Positions 7,269-14,819 of a DNA stretch of 29,544 nucleotides are shown in pieces (the stretch's first letter is position 1; every line of letters begins with the position of its first letter). The stretch lies in the IMG/VR virus record IMGVR_UViG_3300020214_002530, positions 1 to 29,544 of that record; one strand, 5' to 3'. The notes beneath the pieces are model-generated. The model made no database searches. It worked only from the letters and a program-made list of their open reading frames with translations, and had not been told where the DNA came from. The position numbers were made by a program, and so were the translations under genes. This DNA is from a virus.

Positions 7269-8930
7269 ATGTATCTTGTATGCATGCCTTCTCATGACTA
7301 TTTAAGATACTTTCCTTTTCAAAAAATCAGAAAAGAACAATCAAAAGCTATTGAATTTACACTAGATGCTTATGAGTCTGGCAAAAGATTTGTTATCCTT
7401 GAACTAGGAACAGGGGTTGGAAAGTCTGCAATAGGAATTACTATCTCTAGATACATGGAAGCCCACGCTTCAAAGACTAGAGATGAAAAGGGTGATGTAA
7501 TGACAGGATCATACGTCATTACAACACAAAAAATTCTTCAAGAACAATATTTGAGAGATTTTGGAGGAAGTTCTACAAAAACGACTTTAGTTAGATCGAT
7601 CAAATCTAGTTCAAATTATCAATGCTCGTTTTATCCAGATCAATCTTGTGCAGAATCTAGAAGATTGCTTAGCAGCTTAGCTAAGCAATTAAATGGAACT
7701 GAATTTCAAAAGCAATGTAAAAATCAATGTCCATATGCATTAGAAAAGCAAGAGTTCATTGATTCTCCTATTTCAGTAACAAATTTTTCATACTTTCTTG
7801 CTGAAACTATGTATGCAGGAAAGCTTGAACCTCGTGGGCTGTTGGTGGTTGATGAAGCTCATAACACAGAGACAGAATTGGGAAAGTTTATTGAAGTAAC
7901 TTTTTCAGAAAAGTTTGCTAGAGATGTTTTAAAATGTAAGTTGCCAAAAAGTTTAGATCAAGAATCTGTTTTTGAATGGGTAAGTAAGACATATAAAAAA
8001 TCAGCTTCAAAATATTCTAAAGAGCTAGAAAAGAACTTAGCTAAGCTTAGCGGAGACATTGAGGGATATGGATCTTTTTCTAAGCAATACGAAATGTTAG
8101 ATAAACATGTTTGCAAAGTGAATCGATTCTTAGAAGTATATAAATCAAATAATTGGGTGATGAATGTTTTTTACCCCTCTCCTGATAACAAGAAGGCCGG
8201 AAAAAAATTCGAATTTAAACCAATTGATGTTTCACCATATAGTCATGATGTTTTTTTTAAGCATGGAGGAAGAGTATTATTGATGTCTGCAACGATTGTT
8301 AACAAAGACATATTTTGCGAATCGTTGGGAATAAATGATGGTGATGTTGCATTTTTAAACATTCCTTCTCCATTTCCTATTGAAAACAGACCAATTCATT
8401 TTATTCCCGTAGGATCAATGTCAAAGAGTAGTATTGATCAAACGCTTCCTAAAATGGCAGAAGCAGTAAAAATGCTTTTACAAAAACATTCTAAAGACAA
8501 AGGAATAATTCATTGTTCAAATTATAAAGTTGCAAAGTTTATTAATGATTCTTTGTGTTCATCAAGAATATTGATGCATGACTCTTCAAATCGTGATCAA
8601 GTTTTAAAAATTCATTTAGAGTCTAATGAACCTACAGTCTTATTAAGCCCTTCGATGATGGAAGGAGTAGATCTATTTGATAATCATAGTAGGTTTCAAA
8701 TAATTTGTAAGGTTCCATTTCCTTATTTAGGAGACTTGGTGGTAAAGAAAAGGATGGAAAAAAACAAGTTTTGGTATCCTTATATGACTGCAAAATCTGT
8801 GATTCAATCATTAGGAAGATCTATTAGAAATGAAAATGATCATGCAATTTCTTATGTGCTAGACGGAGATTGGGATAGGTTTTACAAGATAAATAAAACT
8901 ATGTTTCCTACCGATTTTATCGTAACATAA
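7269..8930 (+). CDS. DinG/XPD-like iron-sulfur superfamily 2 DNA helicase
   Basis: A 553-residue helicase of the DinG/XPD (Rad3) type, which unwinds DNA 5' to 3' and can resolve R-loops or unusual structures. Motif I is LGTGVGKS (46-53). Four cysteines (119, 127, 150, 154) between motifs I and II are placed like the 4Fe-4S ligands of this family. Motif II is DEAH (195-198). The second RecA-like domain has the helix and strands of VLLSPSMMEGVDL, and the end carries motif VI, QSLGRSIRNENDHA. Length is somewhat short of E. coli DinG (about 716) but typical for phage forms. ATG 7269 has no Shine-Dalgarno; ATG 7284 (five residues later) is an equally good candidate. It lies after ClpP and before the histone-like gene. 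Confidence 0.9.
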   Translation: MYLVCMPSHDYLRYFPFQKIRKEQSKAIEFTLDAYESGKRFVILELGTGVGKSAIGITISRYMEAHASKTRDEKGDVMTGSYVITTQKILQEQYLRDFGGSSTKTTLVRSIKSSSNYQCSFYPDQSCAESRRLLSSLAKQLNGTEFQKQCKNQCPYALEKQEFIDSPISVTNFSYFLAETMYAGKLEPRGLLVVDEAHNTETELGKFIEVTFSEKFARDVLKCKLPKSLDQESVFEWVSKTYKKSASKYSKELEKNLAKLSGDIEGYGSFSKQYEMLDKHVCKVNRFLEVYKSNNWVMNVFYPSPDNKKAGKKFEFKPIDVSPYSHDVFFKHGGRVLLMSATIVNKDIFCESLGINDGDVAFLNIPSPFPIENRPIHFIPVGSMSKSSIDQTLPKMAEAVKMLLQKHSKDKGIIHCSNYKVAKFINDSLCSSRILMHDSSNRDQVLKIHLESNEPTVLLSPSMMEGVDLFDNHSRFQIICKVPFPYLGDLVVKKRMEKNKFWYPYMTAKSVIQSLGRSIRNENDHAISYVLDGDWDRFYKINKTMFPTDFIVT

Positions 8931-8967
8931 ATTTTACTCTTGATTCATGATGCCTATATTTTTCGTC

Positions 8968-8973
8968 AGGAGG
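8968..8973 (+). promoter_or_regulatory. Strong Shine-Dalgarno AGGAGG
   Basis: A full AGGAGG sits ten bases upstream of ATG 8984. It is the best match to the consensus in the window and suggests high translation of the small histone-like protein. Confidence 0.75.
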
Positions 8974-8983
8974 ATAATCCAAA

Positions 8984-9184
8984 ATGTCAAAAAATGAAGT
9001 TTTAGCTAAGTGGGCAGACTTAAAGTCTTTAGTAGAAGCATTAGAGCATGATATTGCAAAAAATGCAAAAGGTACAGCAGCAGCAGGAGTTAGAGTTAGA
9101 AAAGGCCTAAGAGATCTAAAGGTAAAAGCAGGAGATCTTGTGAAGTTAACTCTTACTCTTGATAAGACCAAGAAAAAGGACTGA
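8984..9184 (+). CDS. Histone H1-like (Hc1-type) DNA-binding protein
   Basis: A 66-residue basic protein. The N-terminal half (LAKWADLKSLVEALEHDIAK) is a helix and the second half, GTAAAGVRVRKGLRDLKVKA, matches the small histone H1-like Hc1 family of bacteria, where the AAGxRxRKGxxDLK pattern is typical. These proteins bind DNA without strict sequence specificity and may package or organise the genome. It has the strongest ribosome binding site in the window and is followed within 25 bases by a strong intrinsic terminator, so it is likely an abundant product ending its transcript. Family assignment rests on motif recognition. Confidence 0.72.
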   Translation: MSKNEVLAKWADLKSLVEALEHDIAKNAKGTAAAGVRVRKGLRDLKVKAGDLVKLTLTLDKTKKKD

Positions 9185-9206
9185 ACTTAAATTTGGTCAA
9201 TATTTG

Positions 9207-9244
9207 AAATGGGGTGCATATATGTTTGTACCCCATTTTTATTT
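9207..9244 (+). terminator. Rho-independent terminator
   Basis: Bases 9207-9218 pair with 9227-9238 (AAATGGGGTGCA with TGTACCCCATTT, one G-U pair), leaving an eight-base loop. The T-rich tail TTTTTATTTT follows directly. It lies just past the histone-like gene and before the next gene, and is the clearest terminator in the window. Confidence 0.85.
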
Positions 9245-9271
9245 TAACAAATATTTAACTGTGAGGTTTAA

Positions 9272-9652
9272 ATGCCAGCACCACGTAGAGCAATTTTAAC
9301 AAATATACACGAACAAAACTTAGATCCAAAAAAAGCTTATTCAAAAACGAATAAAACTGGAAAGCTTTTTGAAGAAAATTCTTTACAAACTGATAAAGTT
9401 GAAAAAGAAAATAAATCTACTGTCTTTGCTTCGTTAAACATTCATGATAAAGTTTTAAAAATTGATAAACCAAAAGATGAAACTTTGCTTGTTGAAAAGC
9501 AAAATGAAGAGCTTCATACATCTAAAGTTGTTGAAGAGTTGGTTGAATTAACTTCTGAAATAAAAGAAGTTCAGCAAGAAAAAACTGAAATTACTCAATC
9601 ATTCAACATAAAGAAAAAACAAAAAAAGAAAGAACAACTAAATCAAAATTGA
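9272..9652 (+). CDS. Charged low-complexity hypothetical protein
   Basis: A 126-residue protein rich in Lys, Glu, Asn and Thr and low in hydrophobic residues, ending in a basic run (KKKQKKKEQLNQN), so largely disordered or coiled. GAGG (9263-9266) five bases before ATG 9272 supports the start. It begins just after the terminator of the histone-like gene, and its final 15 bases overlap the tail of the minus-strand sigma-like gene, so the two end tail to tail. The composition would fit a scaffold-like or DNA-associated protein, but nothing identifies a function. Confidence 0.65.
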   Translation: MPAPRRAILTNIHEQNLDPKKAYSKTNKTGKLFEENSLQTDKVEKENKSTVFASLNIHDKVLKIDKPKDETLLVEKQNEELHTSKVVEELVELTSEIKEVQQEKTEITQSFNIKKKQKKKEQLNQN

Positions 9653-9886
9653 ATTTTTAATTTTTTGAATTATCGTTTTTTCTATTTGGCAAATTCTCAT
9701 TCTTGTTAACCCATATATCTTCCCAATCTTTTGAAGAGTATATGGACCATTTTGAGAAGCAATTATGACACAGTTAAAGCTGTCAGAATTATTGATATAG
9801 TGCATGCAGCTTTTCTTTTGGCAATTTACTTTATTAGTTGAATGAGCTTCAAAACATTTTGTGTTGTTAATAACCGGTAATTTCAT
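9638..9886 (-). CDS. Mini sigma-factor region 4-like protein with conserved cysteines
   Basis: An 82-residue protein on the opposite strand to its neighbours. Residues about 47-78 (GPYTLQKIGKIYGLTRMRIC, then QIEKTIIQKIKNS) match sigma-70 region 4.2, the helix-turn-helix that recognises the -35 box; the typical sequence is TLEEIGxxxGVTRERIRQIE. The N-terminal half has Cys 11, 22, 27 and 39, and NCQKKSC could bind zinc. There is no region 2 or 3, so it cannot be a full sigma factor; it may act as an anti-sigma-like, appropriator or middle/late promoter-directing factor. ATG 9886 is used; a TTG (9901) would add five residues. It sits convergent to the upstream gene and divergent from PhoH. Confidence 0.75.
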   Translation of the reverse strand: MKLPVINNTKCFEAHSTNKVNCQKKSCMHYINNSDSFNCVIIASQNGPYTLQKIGKIYGLTRMRICQIEKTIIQKIKNSILI

Positions 9887-9948
9887 TTTTTCTTCTATCA
9901 ATAGTTTATAATCTAAATGTTAAATTTACATTGTTCATATAGAATAAC

Positions 9949-11313
9949 ATGACAAAAACATATGTTTTAGACACTAACGTCTTATTAAGTGATCCAGATA
10001 GCATCCACAGCTTTGAGGACAACAATTTGTTGATTCCGATTCTAGTTTTAGAAGAGTTAGATAAACACAAAACTAGAAATGATGATGTAGGTAGAAACGC
10101 TAGGCAAGTAAGTAGAATGCTAGATTCTATGAGAAATGAATCTAGCTTTCATGATGGTGTAAAAACTAGAGGAGGAGGAACTATAAAGATAGTTTCTTCT
10201 GTTGATGATCCACATTCTCTTTTACCAAAAGAATTATTAAAAAGTTCTAGTTTAGATAACATGATTATTGGATTCATGTTAACTCAAAAGGACAAGAATT
10301 TAGTTCTTGTTTCTAAAGACATAAACATAAGAGTTAAATGTGACGCTTTAGGATTAAAGTGCCAAGATTATTTGAACATGAGAGTTTCTTCTGATATTGA
10401 TGAATTATACAGGGGAGTTAAACTAATTCATGTCAAAGAAGATGTTGTCGACACATTTTATAGAGAAGGAAAAATTCAAAAAAGTGATGCTACTGATGAG
10501 CAAACTTATCCTAACCAAATCGTGATTTTAAAAACAGTCGACGATCGTGGAAACACAGTCAAATCAGCAATGTCACGCTTTCATGATGATGGTACTTTAA
10601 GATCGTTGGCAAAAATAGAAACTGTATTTGGTCTTCGTCCAAGAAACAAGGAACAACTTTTTTCATTAGATTTGTTATTAGATGAAAACGTAAAACTTTT
10701 GTCCATGGTTGGAAAAGCTGGATGCGGAAAAACTCTTCTTGCTATAGCCGCTGGCCTTGAACAGCTAAACTCGATAGGATCTCAATCGAAGTATCAAAAA
10801 CTCATAGTGTCTCGCCCAGTTCAACCTGTAGGAAAGGACATCGGATATCTTCCAGGTACTCTTGAAGAGAAGATGGAGCCATGGATAGCGCCTGTCAAAG
10901 ACAATCTAGATTTTCTTTTAGGTATCAATGGTAAGAAATCAGGCAGAAAATCAAAAGATAATCTAATGTCATCTGATCCTTATCTAGAGTTGATGCAGCA
11001 ACGAGGATTAATAGAGATTGAAGCAATATCATTTATCAGAGGCAGATCTATACCAAATGCGTTTATTATCATAGATGAAGCTCAAAATTTATCTATGCAT
11101 GAATTGAAAACTATTGTTACTCGTGTTGGCGAAGGAACAAAGATTGTTCTTACAGGAGATATTGAACAAATTGATAACGTCGATGTTGACGTTTATACAA
11201 ATGGGCTAACGTATGCAATTGAAAAGTTTAAAGAGCATTCAATTGCAGCACACGTGACTCTATTGAAAGGAGAAAGAAGCCCGCTGGCTACATTAGCTTC
11301 GAAGATTTTGTAA
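9949..11313 (+). CDS. phoH: PIN-PhoH fusion protein (PhoH2/YlaK type)
   Basis: A 454-residue protein with two domains. The N-terminal PIN nuclease domain has VLDTNVLLSDP (Asp8), LEELDKHK (35-41) and VLVSKDINIRVKCDALG, placing its acidic metal ligands. The C-terminal PhoH P-loop domain has Walker A GKAGCGKT (255-262), VSRPVQPVGKDIGYLPG, and Walker B IIDEAQ (374-379) followed by VLTGDIEQID. PhoH2 proteins of bacteria are ATP-driven RNA helicase-RNases. Many phage PhoH proteins carry the ATPase alone, so the PIN fusion is notable. It has no Shine-Dalgarno (ATAACATG start). It is divergent from the sigma-like gene and precedes the virion genes. Confidence 0.92.
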   Translation: MTKTYVLDTNVLLSDPDSIHSFEDNNLLIPILVLEELDKHKTRNDDVGRNARQVSRMLDSMRNESSFHDGVKTRGGGTIKIVSSVDDPHSLLPKELLKSSSLDNMIIGFMLTQKDKNLVLVSKDINIRVKCDALGLKCQDYLNMRVSSDIDELYRGVKLIHVKEDVVDTFYREGKIQKSDATDEQTYPNQIVILKTVDDRGNTVKSAMSRFHDDGTLRSLAKIETVFGLRPRNKEQLFSLDLLLDENVKLLSMVGKAGCGKTLLAIAAGLEQLNSIGSQSKYQKLIVSRPVQPVGKDIGYLPGTLEEKMEPWIAPVKDNLDFLLGINGKKSGRKSKDNLMSSDPYLELMQQRGLIEIEAISFIRGRSIPNAFIIIDEAQNLSMHELKTIVTRVGEGTKIVLTGDIEQIDNVDVDVYTNGLTYAIEKFKEHSIAAHVTLLKGERSPLATLASKIL

Positions 11314-11350
11314 GGTATCTTGAGTAATCAAATAAATAATTGATATCGAC

Positions 11351-12337
11351 ATGAGTGGAATTTTAGACAACAGAACAAGAATAATGGATACCATCGTTAC
11401 CTTAGAAGGTCGACGACAAATGGCCGATGGCAAACTTAGAATTGAATATGTAAGTTTTACCGATAATTCTACTTTCTATGATCCAGATGTTGTGAGCGGT
11501 TCTGCTGATGCAACAAACAGACTTTATTTTGAACAGTGCCATTTGCCTCAGGATCAAATAACTTTTGAATCAGATGATTCTGGAAAATTAAAACCTTTTA
11601 AAAATTCTAAAAATGTTAATGTTTCTAGCTCAGGGAAAATTTATGTTTCTTCTTCTACAAACATAAAATTTTTGACAGGAACAGAATTTACTTCTACTGC
11701 AGAAGGATTAGTTGTTTCATCAATTAGTAACTTTAATAACTTACAAGTTATTGGAACAAAAGATTATGTTTTTGAAAATGAAGGGTTTGAATTAGGCCCT
11801 TCAGACATAAATTATATTGTAAATTATAGCATAGAAAATAATCAAGAAAAATTAAAAACAGAATTTGACAAAAACTTTGTTGAAAATAGAAGTTTAGAAG
11901 AATTTCCTAGTTTGTTCAATTCTAAATGGTTAGAAAATGTTATAAACTTTAAGTATTTACCGCCTATAAATAAGTCTAATCAAAGCGTTGATAAGTCTAA
12001 TCCGTCATTCTTAGATTCTAATAAGATTGGTAATTACCAAAATTTAAAATCAAATAGTAAAAAATACGATCATGTTTTAATTGAAAAAGACTTAGAAAAT
12101 CTTGAAAAGAAAGGATATAAAAAATCTATAATATTTGATCCTACTTCTATGAACAATAATCTTGTTTCACAATTTCTTGAAATAAGCAATGTAGAAATGC
12201 ATAAATTAGATGTTATTGATTATGGAACATATATTAATAACGGAAAATCAAGACATATGTTTTTTGTTGGAAAAATAAAAACTGATGCCGATGATTCTCA
12301 ATGTTTTATCAATTTATTTACAATAGTGTTTGAATGA
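11351..12337 (+). CDS. Virion structural protein with shared N-terminal module
   Basis: A 328-residue protein, probably part of the virion because it begins the run of large structural genes. Residues about 4-45 (ILDNRTRIMDTIVTLEGRRQ, then GKLRIEYVSFTDN) form a module that reappears in the protein at 20834: I/L-D-x-I/V-V/L-T-x-x-G-R-x-x, then G-x-L/F-x-I/L and an aromatic strand. The later part has Ser/Thr/Asn-rich strands and a hydrophobic-acidic C-terminal domain (FFVGKIKTDADDSQCFINLF). The next gene starts in its tail, with the ribosome site overlapping its stop. Position in the tail or neck is unknown. Confidence 0.75.
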   Translation: MSGILDNRTRIMDTIVTLEGRRQMADGKLRIEYVSFTDNSTFYDPDVVSGSADATNRLYFEQCHLPQDQITFESDDSGKLKPFKNSKNVNVSSSGKIYVSSSTNIKFLTGTEFTSTAEGLVVSSISNFNNLQVIGTKDYVFENEGFELGPSDINYIVNYSIENNQEKLKTEFDKNFVENRSLEEFPSLFNSKWLENVINFKYLPPINKSNQSVDKSNPSFLDSNKIGNYQNLKSNSKKYDHVLIEKDLENLEKKGYKKSIIFDPTSMNNNLVSQFLEISNVEMHKLDVIDYGTYINNGKSRHMFFVGKIKTDADDSQCFINLFTIVFE

Positions 12338-12340
12338 GGA
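12336..12340 (+). promoter_or_regulatory. Shine-Dalgarno GAGGA deciding start at 12345
   Basis: GAGGA overlaps the stop codon of the previous gene and lies four bases before ATG 12345. A TTG at 12330 is in frame but upstream of the site, so ATG 12345 is preferred. The arrangement suggests translational coupling. Confidence 0.6.
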
Positions 12341-12344
12341 TCAA

Positions 12345-14819
12345 ATGTACATAGACGGTATAGAACAAAAAAGAAATATTTTATTTGTAGAGGATAACTT
12401 TGCATCATTAGAGAAAGTTGATCCTTTGAATGATTCTATAACAAACATTAACAAAGACCTTCATTTTAAGTTTTATTTCAAAGTTTCTCAAATAAAAGCG
12501 ATTCAAGAAGGATGTTTTTCTGTATCTGTCGCAGTTAGAAATCAAAACAAGCAAATACCTGTAATAGTTCCGAACACTAGAGGCGGAGAAATTAATACTG
12601 AAAATTTGGTTGATAATATTTTAACAAATAAAACAAAAATAAAAAGCCAAGACATGAAAGAAGAATCTTTCATAGTTGCAGAAAAAACAGCTGATATTAG
12701 CTCTAAAATAGACAATAGGTTTTTAACATTATTAAGGTCAAATTCAATAGATGAGTCGCAGTTTGTTAAAACAAAAGTTTTAGTAAGAAAAAAGATAGAT
12801 GAACAAAACATAGACGTTACATACAATCAAAATGATTTAAATAAAAAAGTTTTAACAAGAACTGGGTTTGCTGATTTAACTATTCTTAAATCTTCTATAA
12901 AAGAAGAATCAGAAATTATAAAAAATAGATTTAAGTTACTAAACTCTTTAATACCTCCCTCTTCAGTTACGTCAGTTTCAAATAAAACTATAACTCCTTA
13001 TTTGTCTTTAACTGGGTGTATAAATCCTTTATCAAAAAAGAATTTTAGAAATTCAGATTTAAATTCTTTATCATATTTTCATCATAACAATGAAATTCAA
13101 GATGAAAAAAGACAAAAAAGTAAAAATGAGTATGAAACAATAATTGATCAAAAATTTGATGATCTTATAAAAGTTAATGTTGATGTTGTTTTAAAACAAT
13201 CTCACATGTATCAGCCTTTTCTTATTGTAGAGTTTAAACTAATAAAAACTGTAATCGATTCAAACAAACAAACACAAAAAGTAGTAATAGAAACAATAGA
13301 AAAAAAATTAGATATTAAATCTTATTATGATAATTTTTTATTTGAAGATTATCAACCTTTGTCAGTAGGAGTTTCTAGAAAAAACCAAGAAGTTTTTTTG
13401 CAAATAAGCAATCCGAATGAAGGTGTTTGTTCTGTTCAAATATACGGTAAACACATAAAAAACTTTAATGAATCTTCTTTTTATAAAGTAGGTTCTTTGG
13501 TACTAAATGCAAAAAACGAAATAGGATTTAAGAAATTAATTGATAATGATATAGATTCTATTTATAGAGTCGTTGCTTCGAATATAAGAAACGGTAATTT
13601 ATCTAACGATTTTACGGATGTTGTTGTAAAAGATTTAAGAAGAATATCAAACAATGAAGTCATTGTAATTCCGCAATTAAACGCTGGAAAAATCAATATT
13701 ACTGTAATAAATAACTCTTATAATTTTGGAATAGTAGCTTGCAAAATTTTATATAGAAATGTTACAAAAAAAGAGTCTAGCTATTCAATATCAACAATTA
13801 TAGATTTATCAAATCAAAAACAATACTTTACTACTATTACAGCGAGGTTAATACCTTATAATGATTATGAAATTACTACTAAACTTATTTATCAAAATGG
13901 AATAGAAGTATTTTCTCAAAATTCTAATTTAATTAAATACATCCCTTATATTGGAGGTTTTTCAAATATAAGTGTAAGAAATATTGTTTCTTCCGTAGGA
14001 AATAATGTGACTTTCGATATAAATTCTGAACTACAACAAAGTGAACTTTCTATAATAAGAGATTTGATGGGGACAATTTCTACTGTTTTTGATACAACAT
14101 ACTACGATTCAAAAACTTCCGAATATGAAAAATTTGTTGCATACCAAATCTATCGTTACAATAAATCAGATGGTAGTTGCGATGATTTAGGGATCATAAA
14201 AAATAATTCTTCATTTTCTGATGTAGATCAATCTAAAATAAAAGGTACAAGTCCTGCAATAAATGGTGGAAGATATAGGTACGTAATCTACCCATTATTA
14301 AGAGATCCAGAAACTATTTTTGAAACTAAAAAAGAGTTTACTGATCATGAGACAAAAAAAAAGTATACTGTAAACGTTAGAAAAAGTAGACATCCTTTAA
14401 CTTTGATGAGAGGAAGTGTGGTGTCAAAATCAATAGTTGATAATGATTCCACTCCTGATATGTTATATGGAATGGTAGGAAACTGTGTACATGTTGATGT
14501 CGACGTTGGAACAAATCAGTTTCCATCAATAAAAAACTTTTCTGTAAACCAAGTTAGTAATAAAAAAATTATTTTAACTTGGAATGTTGAAGGAAACATA
14601 AAGAAGTTTGATCATATTTTAGTTTTTAAAGATGAAGGCGGAATTAGAACGTTAATAGGAAAAACACATTGTTTGCAACAAGAGTTCAAATTTGGTTATA
14701 ATTTATCCAGCAATGATATAGGTAACATTAGATTTGTTTTGACACCAATATTACAAGATTATTCGACTGGAAGATCTATAATGTCTTCAGATTATGTTTT
14801 GGTTAATGATGTGGAATGA
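12345..14819 (+). CDS. Large virion protein with fibronectin III-like domains
   Basis: An 824-residue protein with mostly beta-strand character. The C-terminal part (about 726-824, IKNFSVNQVSNKKIILTWNV through VLTPILQDYS) looks like a fibronectin type III-type sandwich, with the SxKKIxLTW strand and a closing YVL strand. The preceding 250 residues contain two more stretches of similar strand pattern (KINITVINNSYNFGIVACKI and FVAYQIYRYN), so two or three tandem domains are likely. No enzyme motif is seen. The next gene starts inside its stop (ATGA). Such domains are common in tail, baseplate and decoration proteins, and I infer a virion surface or tail role. Confidence 0.72.
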   Translation: MYIDGIEQKRNILFVEDNFASLEKVDPLNDSITNINKDLHFKFYFKVSQIKAIQEGCFSVSVAVRNQNKQIPVIVPNTRGGEINTENLVDNILTNKTKIKSQDMKEESFIVAEKTADISSKIDNRFLTLLRSNSIDESQFVKTKVLVRKKIDEQNIDVTYNQNDLNKKVLTRTGFADLTILKSSIKEESEIIKNRFKLLNSLIPPSSVTSVSNKTITPYLSLTGCINPLSKKNFRNSDLNSLSYFHHNNEIQDEKRQKSKNEYETIIDQKFDDLIKVNVDVVLKQSHMYQPFLIVEFKLIKTVIDSNKQTQKVVIETIEKKLDIKSYYDNFLFEDYQPLSVGVSRKNQEVFLQISNPNEGVCSVQIYGKHIKNFNESSFYKVGSLVLNAKNEIGFKKLIDNDIDSIYRVVASNIRNGNLSNDFTDVVVKDLRRISNNEVIVIPQLNAGKINITVINNSYNFGIVACKILYRNVTKKESSYSISTIIDLSNQKQYFTTITARLIPYNDYEITTKLIYQNGIEVFSQNSNLIKYIPYIGGFSNISVRNIVSSVGNNVTFDINSELQQSELSIIRDLMGTISTVFDTTYYDSKTSEYEKFVAYQIYRYNKSDGSCDDLGIIKNNSSFSDVDQSKIKGTSPAINGGRYRYVIYPLLRDPETIFETKKEFTDHETKKKYTVNVRKSRHPLTLMRGSVVSKSIVDNDSTPDMLYGMVGNCVHVDVDVGTNQFPSIKNFSVNQVSNKKIILTWNVEGNIKKFDHILVFKDEGGIRTLIGKTHCLQQEFKFGYNLSSNDIGNIRFVLTPILQDYSTGRSIMSSDYVLVNDVE

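Noticed and set aside
7284-7286. Alternative ATG for the DinG-like helicase
   Set aside because: Neither 7269 nor 7284 has a ribosome site, so the longer form was kept, but the shorter one is possible.
8917-9171. Minus-strand frame opposite the histone-like gene
   Set aside because: The plus-strand gene has AGGAGG and family motifs; the antisense frame has neither.
12542-12826. Minus-strand 94-codon frame inside the fibronectin III virion gene
   Set aside because: Antisense to a long coding frame; the hydrophobic, Cys/Phe-rich composition is what reversed A/T-rich coding sequence gives.
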